Positions 6,388 to 13,933 of a DNA stretch of 20,215 nucleotides are shown here, in pieces. Source of the stretch: a virus; the IMG/VR virus record IMGVR_UViG_3300035698_002450, positions 1 to 20,215 of that record; one strand, written 5' to 3'. The translations under genes were made by a program, and so were the position numbers. Below the pieces are notes generated by a model. The model worked only from the letters and a program-made list of their open reading frames with translations. It was not told the origin of the DNA and did no database searches. The stretch's first letter is position 1. Every line of letters starts with the position of its first letter.

Positions 6388-6959
6388 TTTTGTTCCATCC
6401 TCTTACCAATATAAGTAAGGGTAGATTTATCTGCACACGTGTAGTCATGGCACTTGTCTAGGACAAATTTGGCCATCTTAGTAAACTCGGTGGACTCCGT
6501 TAGTGATTGGGTCTTCTGTAGGAGTGCATCGTTGGACGCAATCGATTCCAATACTGTGACACTAAGCTCGTCATCATTCTTCATCACTAGAGATTCCGCT
6601 AGGCCGAATCGAGTCTTCAGAAATCTTGTCAGGGCCGGAACGTCATCAAACTCTTGTGAAAACCTACCATCAGCGGAAACGAAGTTAATACCCGAATCCA
6701 TGTCATCTAGATTCGTCTCAACGCGGCCAACTTGTTTTCCGTTGATGAATATGTCATCACCCTTAAACTCGAACGGGAGGTCATTAAGTGCCTCGGCTAT
6801 GAGCATTTTGGTATTTTCAAAGGCTTCTGCCAGTCGTGCTCGCTTCTGTGAATGAATCACATCCTTCGAGTGCTCCTTCACCATAGTGGCAAAGATCTGC
6901 TTGTATTTTTCCATGTCACCGGATGTGACAGATTCTAATAGATCGGTTTGTGTGGTCAT
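6375..6959 (-). CDS. 68: prohead core protein, T4 gp68-like by position
   Basis: This 194-residue, mainly helical, charged protein lies between a gp67-like peptide and the protease, the place of gp68 in T4 (portal-67-68-21). Similarity to T4 gp68 cannot be shown by eye. It carries many sites that fit the gp21 rule: L8-L-E|S neighbourhood (7-10), L43-A-E45|A46, I54-A-E56|A57, L120-A-E122|S123 and L153-T-E155|S156. This is what one expects of a core protein cut to pieces during head maturation. The ATG at 6959 has GAGGA eight bases upstream and lies 3 bases after the preceding stop. A late promoter element lies at 6998-7005. Confidence 0.75.
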   Translation of the reverse strand: MTTQTDLLESVTSGDMEKYKQIFATMVKEHSKDVIHSQKRARLAEAFENTKMLIAEALNDLPFEFKGDDIFINGKQVGRVETNLDDMDSGINFVSADGRFSQEFDDVPALTRFLKTRFGLAESLVMKNDDELSVTVLESIASNDALLQKTQSLTESTEFTKMAKFVLDKCHDYTCADKSTLTYIGKRMEQKWNS

Positions 6960-6962
6960 TAA

Positions 6963-7112
6963 CTATTCCTCGTTTGGGTTGTCTGGTACCTGTGGAGTAT
7001 TTATCATCCTGCCAGCTTTTTCTGCCAAACCTCTAGCGAAATACTTCTTGGCCTCCTCCCTATCACCCATTTGCAAGGCTTCTGCAGCCTGCTGAAAATC
7101 TTCAATACTCAT
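6963..7112 (-). CDS. 67: 49-residue prohead core peptide, T4 gp67-like
   Basis: This small gene starts MSIEDFQQAAEALQMGDREE and ends VPDNPNEE. Its AAGGA ribosome site lies 8 bases before the ATG at 7112, and a late promoter element, CATAAATA, lies at 7130-7137. The helical pattern with D-REEAKKYFARGLAEKAGRMI resembles the N-terminal half of T4 gp67. That protein occupies the same place, just after the portal gene, and helps to form the prohead core. It lacks the long acidic tail of T4 gp67. It lies 25 bases after the portal stop and 3 bases before the gp68-like gene. The assignment rests on position, size and helix pattern. Confidence 0.75.
   Translation of the reverse strand: MSIEDFQQAAEALQMGDREEAKKYFARGLAEKAGRMINTPQVPDNPNEE
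6998..7005 (-). promoter_or_regulatory. late promoter element GATAAATA
   Basis: The minus strand reads GATAAATA inside the 49-residue gene, 38 bases before the ATG of the gp68-like gene at 6959. Confidence 0.6.
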
Positions 7113-7129
7113 AATCTGTTCCTTTTAAT

Positions 7130-7137
7130 TATTTATG
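7130..7137 (-). promoter_or_regulatory. late promoter element CATAAATA
   Basis: The minus strand reads CATAAATA directly after the portal stop codon and 17 bases before the ATG of the 49-residue gene at 7112. The AAGGA ribosome site lies between them. Confidence 0.6.
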
Positions 7138-8835
7138 TTACTTTTCTGGTAGTGGGCTTTTATCGTCATCCCCACCCGGAAGTGGGTCCGCGATGTCGTC
7201 TGGTGAGGTATCTGGGGGAAGTTCTGCGTCCTCGCCATCCTCACCATCCAAACCTAGGTCACCACCCAACCCTCCACCGAAATCGCCACCCCCTCCAGAC
7301 ATAGAGCCGTCAAACTCTGAAACGTCTGCCTGTTCTGGGTCGTAAAGTTTAGGTATATCTCTCGGATCGTTGGACGTGGTGCTTATCCCCTTCTCCCCAC
7401 GCAATAACATTTCATTCTCTTCCATCTCTTCCCTGGTTAGTTGCAACCATTTCTTATGTGCAAAACGTGGAGAGATTGACGGATGATCAACAATAGATCC
7501 AAACGTGTTTATTGATTCAGAATCCATCTGGTTTTGGCGACTCTTAGCGAAGTTGGTGGGTGCTGGTAATTGAACTTCAAATGTTGTTGGATCAATGACG
7601 ATTCCATGCGCGGTCAAAAATAGTTTGAATTCTTTATCCAAAACTTTTTCAAAAATTCTCTGCAATCTTTCGATATATAGGGTGAATTTTATTTCCTGCA
7701 TGTATGCAATACCAACTTTACCGTCAGTGTACGATCCACCACCTTCTGACCCATTATCCATATAAGACCCCGGAATACGAAGACCCCTCCACAACCTCTT
7801 GTAGAAGTAATCCAAATCTTCCAGGTTGCCAAGACCTTGCCCACCGGGAAGTACTTCTACCCTGGTATTACCATTTGGTCTCACAGGGAAAAAGAAATCT
7901 TCCTGCATGGAGTGTGCATTAAACTTACTATCAACCGTGATGCCACCATCCTTATCTGCACCCATGGTCTTCTTTTGGTTTATTTCAGTCTTGATGTTAT
8001 TAAGATAAGTCTTAACATTACTAGCGTGCATCTTACCTACATCAACATAGAACACGCGCCGTTCTGGTGCTCTCTGGATTCGGTAGATGATAAGAGAGTC
8101 TTCTAGTAGCTGCTTTTGTCTGAATGTCCTATATACGTCTGACAGTATGGATAAACCAAATGGAGCATCCTCTGCCGTAACATCGGTTAGGGAGAACCGC
8201 GCAACCTCTTCGGGCTGTAAATCTGTATGGCTAAGCGATCCCTTGGGAGAAGACGCGGAGGTTCCAGACCCTATGTATGGTCGCGTAAAGTCTGTTTGTA
8301 TCTTCCATTCCCGAAAATCAGTATGGTCTATATCACTAACCAAAGCAGATAATACACACCTTGATGGAATAAATTGATAATTCATATTCCTCTTTTTGAA
8401 ATCGGGTCGCTTCAGGAACGTATCACCAGTAACAAGGCAGTTTCTAACAAAATGGTAAAAATTTTCTTCTAGGTTAGTGGATTTAGTCCACGCACGTATG
8501 GCTGCGCGCAATGTGGTAACATCTTGTTTCTTCAGTGGAGTTTCTAGAGTATCCGGAAACTTAAGGTCAAACACGACATCCCGTGTAGCCTTAGATACGT
8601 TACCGCATATTTCTTCTGCTATAAGGTTTAAGGCCGTAGCAATGTCAAGATCTCTTGACATATCTTCGTATTCAATATAGCGCCTAAACCTGTCATACGA
8701 TCCTTGGACTAACTTCGTGTACCACGAATTAAGTCCATGTCCCATTCCACCATTACCCATACTATATTCGTTGTCGGATACTTCCTGGGTTTTAGATGCG
8801 GCGTTTATTACCTTGTAAAATTCTCTGATTGCCAT
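7138..8835 (-). CDS. 20: portal vertex protein, T4 gp20 family
   Basis: This 565-residue protein (T4 gp20: 524) carries the gp20 landmarks. These are an N-terminal YIEYEDMSRDLDIATALN helix (53-70), YRIQRAPERRVFYVDVG (251-267), the MQEDFFFPV loop (310-318) and LPGGQGLGNLEDLDYF (329-344). Twelve copies form the channel through which DNA enters and leaves the head. It also nucleates prohead assembly. The last 60 residues are a low-complexity tail of Gly, Asp and Pro, which is unusual. The ATG at 8835 has only a weak, A-rich ribosome site but a late promoter element, GATAAATA, at 8861-8868. It heads the portal-core-protease module. Confidence 0.95.
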   Translation of the reverse strand: MAIREFYKVINAASKTQEVSDNEYSMGNGGMGHGLNSWYTKLVQGSYDRFRRYIEYEDMSRDLDIATALNLIAEEICGNVSKATRDVVFDLKFPDTLETPLKKQDVTTLRAAIRAWTKSTNLEENFYHFVRNCLVTGDTFLKRPDFKKRNMNYQFIPSRCVLSALVSDIDHTDFREWKIQTDFTRPYIGSGTSASSPKGSLSHTDLQPEEVARFSLTDVTAEDAPFGLSILSDVYRTFRQKQLLEDSLIIYRIQRAPERRVFYVDVGKMHASNVKTYLNNIKTEINQKKTMGADKDGGITVDSKFNAHSMQEDFFFPVRPNGNTRVEVLPGGQGLGNLEDLDYFYKRLWRGLRIPGSYMDNGSEGGGSYTDGKVGIAYMQEIKFTLYIERLQRIFEKVLDKEFKLFLTAHGIVIDPTTFEVQLPAPTNFAKSRQNQMDSESINTFGSIVDHPSISPRFAHKKWLQLTREEMEENEMLLRGEKGISTTSNDPRDIPKLYDPEQADVSEFDGSMSGGGGDFGGGLGGDLGLDGEDGEDAELPPDTSPDDIADPLPGGDDDKSPLPEK

Positions 8836-8860
8836 ATTTTTTTTACTTTCTAGTAATTTC

Positions 8861-8868
8861 TATTTATC
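8861..8868 (-). promoter_or_regulatory. late promoter element GATAAATA of the portal gene
   Basis: The minus strand reads GATAAATA, 25 bases before the portal ATG at 8835 and 3 bases beyond the stop of the large upstream gene. Confidence 0.75.
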
Positions 8869-8871
8869 AAT

Positions 8872-11800
8872 TTAATCTTGCCCTGGAGGGCTTGCCATGG
8901 TTGCTCGCCATGAAGCTGCCATACCAGACTCTGTGGCAGCAAGGCGCGCATACTGTTCATCGGCACTTTCTTTTTTGAATGTTCTTGCTGTATCGCGAGT
9001 AGCGGTTTCAGTTTTAAAGTCGAATATGGAGCCACCAATTCCTTTCAATAGTTCAAACATGGGGCCATCCCCACCTGTCAATTTTTCTAGACTGTCTGAA
9101 ATACTTTTCATAAACCCGTCATTTTCTGTTTCGGTTTCCGCTTCTCTGGTCAGTGCTTGGGTAGACATGTCCACTGGCATAACCGTGGCCGCAGACTCCG
9201 TATCACCCAACCGAAAGGCTCCAGACCCCCCTGTCATCTGTGCATATGCAGCTTTTTGTTGCTCTGGGGAAATGTGATCTAATCCTGGAGCATTCCCATA
9301 CTTAAGTCCCTCATTAAGCACATAACTACCATCAGCTTGTCGTTCCCCAAATTCTCTGGCCCTCTGTCCCGCAGCCCTGTTGGCTTCCATGCGGCGTTCA
9401 GATTGTTCGCGCATTGCAGTAATTTGGGGTGATTCTTGTGTTGGTATTTCTACTCCATCACTGCCCATTTTATCATCAGATGGTTTTAACCATTCTATCA
9501 TTGCGCTAGGAATAGCCCCAAAAGACCCTACCATTACATCCTGCCAAACACGGGCGGCTTCATTCTCAAAGGGTGTAATATTAAGATTTTCATACACCTG
9601 TCCCATGTCCCGGTCCATAAGGGCACCAGTTGCCCCCCCAGTAAAGATACTCGATGCATCTATAAGTGACCCTGCGATACTAACCCCCATGTCTCCCAAA
9701 AAAGAATTATCCATCCCCTCCCGCTGCATGTTAAGTCTGTCTCTGTGCTCGTCTACACTCGTCGTGGCTGCGCTAAATCCCGCGTAAGCTGCCATAACAT
9801 GGGGCGCTTTTTTAGCGGCAAATCCGAAAAGTTTTCCCAGGGGTGATTTAGCCACACGGTCAAGAGATGGTGTAATGGTTGCACCAAGCCGTGTCGCTTT
9901 TGCAGCCCAAGAGGTTTTTGTAGCTACATTAGCTGTATTCGCCGCCCCTGATGGTCCTGTTGGTAGACCACCTGTGGGTACTCTTGTGGGGGTAGGTACT
10001 TTTCCCCCACCGAACCACCCCTTAACCATATTCATGAGCCCTTTAGCACCGCCACCTATACCCTTTGCCGCGTAATGCCCAACTATCCCCTGCGCAACCA
10101 AACTCAGCGCCCCACCAGCTGCTCCTACTGCCTGCCCCAATGGACTCTTCGTGGCACCCTCCACCCAAGTTATGAATTTGGCCAGGGACGTTTGGAACTC
10201 ACTGATGGTGTTGGCTATGGGCTTGGTACTACCCTCTAATCCGTCAAGAGTGGTATCTTCTACTATCCGGCGAGCCTTTAGTGGTTTAATACCAAAGACT
10301 CCTAGCAACCCATTAAGGCCACCCAGGCTGCGCTGATCTGCCTCGTTGGCTTGTAGGGTTCTCTTAATTTCCCCCTGCTCGGTATTTAATTGGTCTGCGC
10401 CGGACCCCGTCATCCCTATCCCGGTATCCACAAGAGCTAAATTACCAAGCCCCGACCTGTCACCATTAATGTAATCCGCTTTTAATTGTTTTCGTAGCGC
10501 AAATACTCCCTGTCCCAAATCGCGCTGCAGCGCCATAACTCGGGCCTCACCATCCTCTGTATCAAATTCGATACTTTCGGGTATGGCAGCATTCATACCA
10601 ATCATACTGACTATTTCTATTTCTCTAGCCGTATACCCTGACAGGTCTAATTTACCGGCCCGTTCCGCCTCACCCATCAACAACTTGTTACCGTATTCAC
10701 GTTCTATGGCTTCGGATACGCCAGAGTTTTCGATGCTGGAAGCGAGTGCATAGGCACGTTTTTGTTGGTCTATTGATTTACCCATAGCTACATTCAATAG
10801 CGTTCTTTGAGCAAATTCTTCTTCCAGTATTTTTAATCTCTCATCATCCGACCCGAAAGTTTGCCTATTATCAATCAGATCAACCATCCCAGATTCAGTA
10901 AACGCTCGCAACAATTCGGTAGTTTGACCTGTGGTAAGCCCCGCATGTGGTGCAAGAGTTCTCATTCTCTTTCCACTTTCATCCATACCCTTAGCACTCA
11001 GCCTACCAGAACCCATCTCCTGGCGCTGCTTAACAAATTCTATACCAAACTTGGTGGCCTCTTCACCAGCTAGACCATATAAAAATCCCAACTCTTTCAT
11101 GGATTTCAAGGAGCCGTCTGTCGCAGCCCTAGACTCTTCTCCAGAAAGGGATGCACGACGCAAGGTTAATCGATTTCCATCAATAGCTTCCGCATAACTA
11201 CTAAAACTCATACCAAAATTAGCAGCTTCCCCATAAGTAGCTGCCGGGGCACTAAATTTCTGGGCCGCGAATTGGTCCATGGTTATAGCCTTGCCCGCAG
11301 GTATCATCGCCACTTTAATGGCCGTTGCTATAGAGTTCTTTAAATCTTTGGCATTCTTTGCTGAATTTTCATTCGTCGCAATATTACGGTTTATGGAACT
11401 TTCTATACCCTTAGTAACTGCATTAAGTTTTCCAGTAAACGCAGCAACCACTGATGCACCCTCCCCAACATCGTCCGCCAACTTCTCCAAATTTTCAACC
11501 AGTGCCATGGTTGCCGGATCAATGTTAGATAGCATTTCCGGGTAGTCTTTGGCAATGTCTTTCATTACTTTGAGGGAGTCTGTGACTTGGTCTTGTGTGA
11601 GTTTAGCGGCAACCAAGGAGTCATGAAAGTCTTCAAACACTTTGTCACCCTTGTTACTATCTCGGGTTTCGGCTGCTGCCGATATGTCGGCGTTCTTTAC
11701 CTTCTTCAAATTAGTAGGTAGTTTAAGATACTCGTTAATACTATCCAGATACTTGTTAAACCCCCCCTTTATCCTATCAGCAGATTCTTTACCTAAACCC

Positions 11801-12183
11801 CCGGAACCGAAGTCAAACGTGGACGCTTTTTTGGCCATATCCTTAAACGCTTGAGATACTTCAGCCAAATCATCATCCAACATTTTATCAAATTTACGTC
11901 GAATTGTGCGAGTAGGTGAAAACCTAAGCTTCATCTGCTCATACGCAGTCATCCTAAATGCCTCCTCTACTGTACCAGCAGACGCGGCCAACGACTTCAT
12001 AGCTTTTTCCATACCCTCTACAGTTGAGGCATCAACACGAGTTCCGTGCCCAATGGATACACCAGTTTCTTTAAAAAAGTCATTACTGTCACCAAATCCT
12101 CCCATCTTATTATTGGAAAGGGTTTTTGTAAGATTTTTTAGTTCCTTAAGTAGTTGGGTGACGTCTGTTGTGTTTGCAGCCAT
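8872..12183 (-). CDS. large virion protein, probable tail tape measure protein
   Basis: The protein has 1103 residues from the ATG at 12183. The first 650 residues are mostly helical and charged with few Cys. Around 680-726 comes a Gly/Ala-rich hydrophobic stretch, then a Gly/Pro/Thr linker and a second Ala-rich hydrophobic part near 785-805. The C-terminus is again charged and helical. This build is typical of tape measure proteins, which set tail length and leave first at injection. At about 1.5 angstrom per residue it would predict a tail of roughly 160 nm. No clear T4 gp29 similarity is visible, so a baseplate hub or other large tail protein is possible. The ATG at 12183 has GAAGGA just upstream. 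Earlier starts (12216, 12225) lie on or above the late promoter-like element and are less likely. Confidence 0.65.
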   Translation of the reverse strand: MAANTTDVTQLLKELKNLTKTLSNNKMGGFGDSNDFFKETGVSIGHGTRVDASTVEGMEKAMKSLAASAGTVEEAFRMTAYEQMKLRFSPTRTIRRKFDKMLDDDLAEVSQAFKDMAKKASTFDFGSGGLGKESADRIKGGFNKYLDSINEYLKLPTNLKKVKNADISAAAETRDSNKGDKVFEDFHDSLVAAKLTQDQVTDSLKVMKDIAKDYPEMLSNIDPATMALVENLEKLADDVGEGASVVAAFTGKLNAVTKGIESSINRNIATNENSAKNAKDLKNSIATAIKVAMIPAGKAITMDQFAAQKFSAPAATYGEAANFGMSFSSYAEAIDGNRLTLRRASLSGEESRAATDGSLKSMKELGFLYGLAGEEATKFGIEFVKQRQEMGSGRLSAKGMDESGKRMRTLAPHAGLTTGQTTELLRAFTESGMVDLIDNRQTFGSDDERLKILEEEFAQRTLLNVAMGKSIDQQKRAYALASSIENSGVSEAIEREYGNKLLMGEAERAGKLDLSGYTAREIEIVSMIGMNAAIPESIEFDTEDGEARVMALQRDLGQGVFALRKQLKADYINGDRSGLGNLALVDTGIGMTGSGADQLNTEQGEIKRTLQANEADQRSLGGLNGLLGVFGIKPLKARRIVEDTTLDGLEGSTKPIANTISEFQTSLAKFITWVEGATKSPLGQAVGAAGGALSLVAQGIVGHYAAKGIGGGAKGLMNMVKGWFGGGKVPTPTRVPTGGLPTGPSGAANTANVATKTSWAAKATRLGATITPSLDRVAKSPLGKLFGFAAKKAPHVMAAYAGFSAATTSVDEHRDRLNMQREGMDNSFLGDMGVSIAGSLIDASSIFTGGATGALMDRDMGQVYENLNITPFENEAARVWQDVMVGSFGAIPSAMIEWLKPSDDKMGSDGVEIPTQESPQITAMREQSERRMEANRAAGQRAREFGERQADGSYVLNEGLKYGNAPGLDHISPEQQKAAYAQMTGGSGAFRLGDTESAATVMPVDMSTQALTREAETETENDGFMKSISDSLEKLTGGDGPMFELLKGIGGSIFDFKTETATRDTARTFKKESADEQYARLAATESGMAASWRATMASPPGQD

Positions 12184-12206
12184 ATGATCCTTCACATCGT
12201 TTCGTA

Positions 12207-12214
12207 TATTTACC
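12207..12214 (-). promoter_or_regulatory. variant late promoter element GGTAAATA
   Basis: The minus strand reads GGTAAATA, 23 bases before the ATG at 12183. It differs from the other copies by one base (A to G at the second position). The distance fits the set, and it supports the downstream ATG over starts at 12216 and 12225. Confidence 0.4.
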
Positions 12215-12238
12215 ATATTTTGCAAGATGAATAATATG

Positions 12239-12267
12239 TTGTATAAAGTTATGTGATATGATATAAT
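12239..12267 (+). promoter_or_regulatory. sigma70 promoter with extended -10 for the gp55-gp47-gp46 operon
   Basis: A perfect TATAAT at 12262-12267 is preceded by TGA, which gives the extended -10 form. TTGTAT at 12239-12244 is a partial -35 at 17 bases. The gene 55 ATG is 25 bases downstream, and no ATAAATA element is present. It is divergent from the large minus-strand gene, sharing a gap of about 110 bases. Confidence 0.75.
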
Positions 12268-12292
12268 AATTTTAAATCCGGAGATTTTTTAA

Positions 12293-12880
12293 ATGGTAGA
12301 AATTCAAAAGCTAGCCCCAGGCGAGACTGGACCAAAAAGAAAGATTAAAAAGAAGAGGGTGAGGAACGTATCATCAAAGACCTTACCCAATGGGTCTATC
12401 ATATATCTACGAAACGCTGACCTCCTGCGCGAATACCATAGGAGTGTAGAGCAGGATAAAATGACGAACGAGCTAGCTGAGATGCTCGGTATGTTGTGTG
12501 ACAAGTATGGTCGAGCTGGCAACTTCGCAAATTATTCCTACAACGACGAAATGCGAGCAGAAGCGTGGCTCAACTTGGTCAAGGTGTGGCGGAAGTTCGA
12601 CCCTAATAAGGCAGAAAACCCGAATCCTTTTTCCTATTACACCTCATGTGTCACAAATTCGTTCCTCCAATATATGAACTACGAAAAAAATGAAAGAAAC
12701 ATTAGGGATGCCCTGTTGGTTGATATTGGGGAAGCCCCTTCGATGACTTATGCTACCTCCGAGGCGAGTGACGCATTTACCAATATTTTTGATGATGACG
12801 GGTCGGACTTTGTTGCCCCTACCACCGTGTATGACAATGATGGTACAATCGCGGATTCAAATAAAAACGAAGAGGTGTAA
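12293..12880 (+). CDS. 55: late-transcription sigma factor, T4 gp55 family
   Basis: This 195-residue protein is near T4 gp55 (185) in size. The centre matches gp55 and sigma region 2: GNFANYSYNDEMRAEAWLN (76-94), VWRKFDPNKAENPNPFSYYT (98-117) and an FLQYMNYEKNERN helix (124-136). gp55 binds host core polymerase and directs it to TATAAATA late promoters, of which this window has many. The N-terminus is unusually basic (PKRKIKKKRVR, 14-24). The T4 C-terminal clamp-binding peptide (SLDFLYE) is not seen; the protein ends NKNEEV. DAFTNIFDDD (160-169) might serve instead. The gene is first in the early operon, with GGAG nine bases before the ATG at 12293, and gene 47 follows with no gap. Confidence 0.9.
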   Translation: MVEIQKLAPGETGPKRKIKKKRVRNVSSKTLPNGSIIYLRNADLLREYHRSVEQDKMTNELAEMLGMLCDKYGRAGNFANYSYNDEMRAEAWLNLVKVWRKFDPNKAENPNPFSYYTSCVTNSFLQYMNYEKNERNIRDALLVDIGEAPSMTYATSEASDAFTNIFDDDGSDFVAPTTVYDNDGTIADSNKNEEV

Positions 12881-13930
12881 ATGCTCAAGAAACCCGCAAT
12901 GTTTACGGATATTCACTGGGGTAGGAAGAACAATTCTCCGGTCCACAACCAGGACTGCCTGGATTTTGTCAAGTGGTTCTGTGAGGAGACAGTAAGGAAT
13001 GATTGTGATCATATCATCTTTCTTGGTGATTGGTTTCAGCACAGGTCGGCTATTAACGGGATGACACTGAAAATGTCATTGATAGCTGCTGGACTGTTAA
13101 ATGACCTAAACCTGCCAGTATACTTTATTACCGGAAACCATGACTTGTACCACAGGAACAATCGCGAGGTCTGCTTAACTAGTGTGTTTGTGGAATTTGA
13201 TAACTTCACGGTCATTACTAAAGACAGTATCGAGTTCGAGACCAGTGGTGGTACGGTCGGTGTGTTTCCGTTCCTGTTTCCACAAGAGTACGACACCCTT
13301 AAAGCGAAAACCCATATTTCAGTGATGTTTGGACATTTCGAGTTTAAGGGTTTCGTAGTCACGGGTGACTTCTACAAGATGGAGCACGGCCCGGAGCATA
13401 CGGAATACAACCAACATGCGAAGAGGATATTCTCTGGACATTTTCACAAGCGCCAGATAGAAGACAATATAGTCTATATCGGGAATGCGTTTCCCTGTGA
13501 TTTCTCGGATAAGGATGATTTTGATAGGGGTATGGCCATTTATGAGTACACCTCTGATGAGTTACAGTTCATAAGTTGGCCCAATGCCCCGTCATACATC
13601 ACAACCACCTTGACCGAATTATCGACACATGCAAAGACGATACTTAGGGAGAAAGCAACGGTGGAGTGTGTAGTTGACATAGACATTAACTTCAAACAAA
13701 GCGTAAAGCTTCGAGATACTTTCATCAGAAAATACAAACTGCGAGAGTTAACCCTAAAGGAGCCGTATGTGCCCGCAATTTCTGGTACGGATGATATGAA
13801 AGATATCTCCGGACTTGACAATATGACAACGGCAGAACTTGTGGCGGAGTTATTGGATCGAGTAGACCATGATGATACCTTCAAGGAACGGATCAAAGAA
13901 GAGTTTAAAACTGTATCTAAACCGGAATAA
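12881..13930 (+). CDS. 47: recombination nuclease subunit, T4 gp47 (SbcD/Mre11) family
   Basis: This 349-residue protein (T4 gp47: 339) is a calcineurin-like metallophosphoesterase. All metal motifs are present: TDIHWG (D10, H12), LGDWF (D50), TGNHD (N86, H87, D88), GHFEF (H152) and SGHFH (H187, H189). With gp46 it resects DNA ends for the recombination-dependent replication and repair of T4-like phages. The C-terminal part, after about 240, is the likely gp46-binding region. The ATG directly follows the stop of gene 55, and its ribosome site GAGGTG lies in the last codons of that gene, so the two are coupled. Gene 46 follows after 3 bases. Confidence 0.95.
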   Translation: MLKKPAMFTDIHWGRKNNSPVHNQDCLDFVKWFCEETVRNDCDHIIFLGDWFQHRSAINGMTLKMSLIAAGLLNDLNLPVYFITGNHDLYHRNNREVCLTSVFVEFDNFTVITKDSIEFETSGGTVGVFPFLFPQEYDTLKAKTHISVMFGHFEFKGFVVTGDFYKMEHGPEHTEYNQHAKRIFSGHFHKRQIEDNIVYIGNAFPCDFSDKDDFDRGMAIYEYTSDELQFISWPNAPSYITTTLTELSTHAKTILREKATVECVVDIDINFKQSVKLRDTFIRKYKLRELTLKEPYVPAISGTDDMKDISGLDNMTTAELVAELLDRVDHDDTFKERIKEEFKTVSKPE

Positions 13931-13933
13931 AAA

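Noticed and set aside
6423-6432. GATAAATC before the protease gene as a late promoter
   Set aside because: It misses the last base of the core and lies within the gp68-like gene; the protease is better explained by read-through and coupling.
12184-12225. Upstream starts (TTG 12225, ATG 12216) for the large tail protein
   Set aside because: They lie at or above the variant late promoter element and lack a ribosome site, while ATG 12183 has GAAGGA in good position.
12750-12995. Plus-strand frame overlapping the ends of genes 55 and 47
   Set aside because: It overlaps two well-supported genes in another frame and has no recognisable content.
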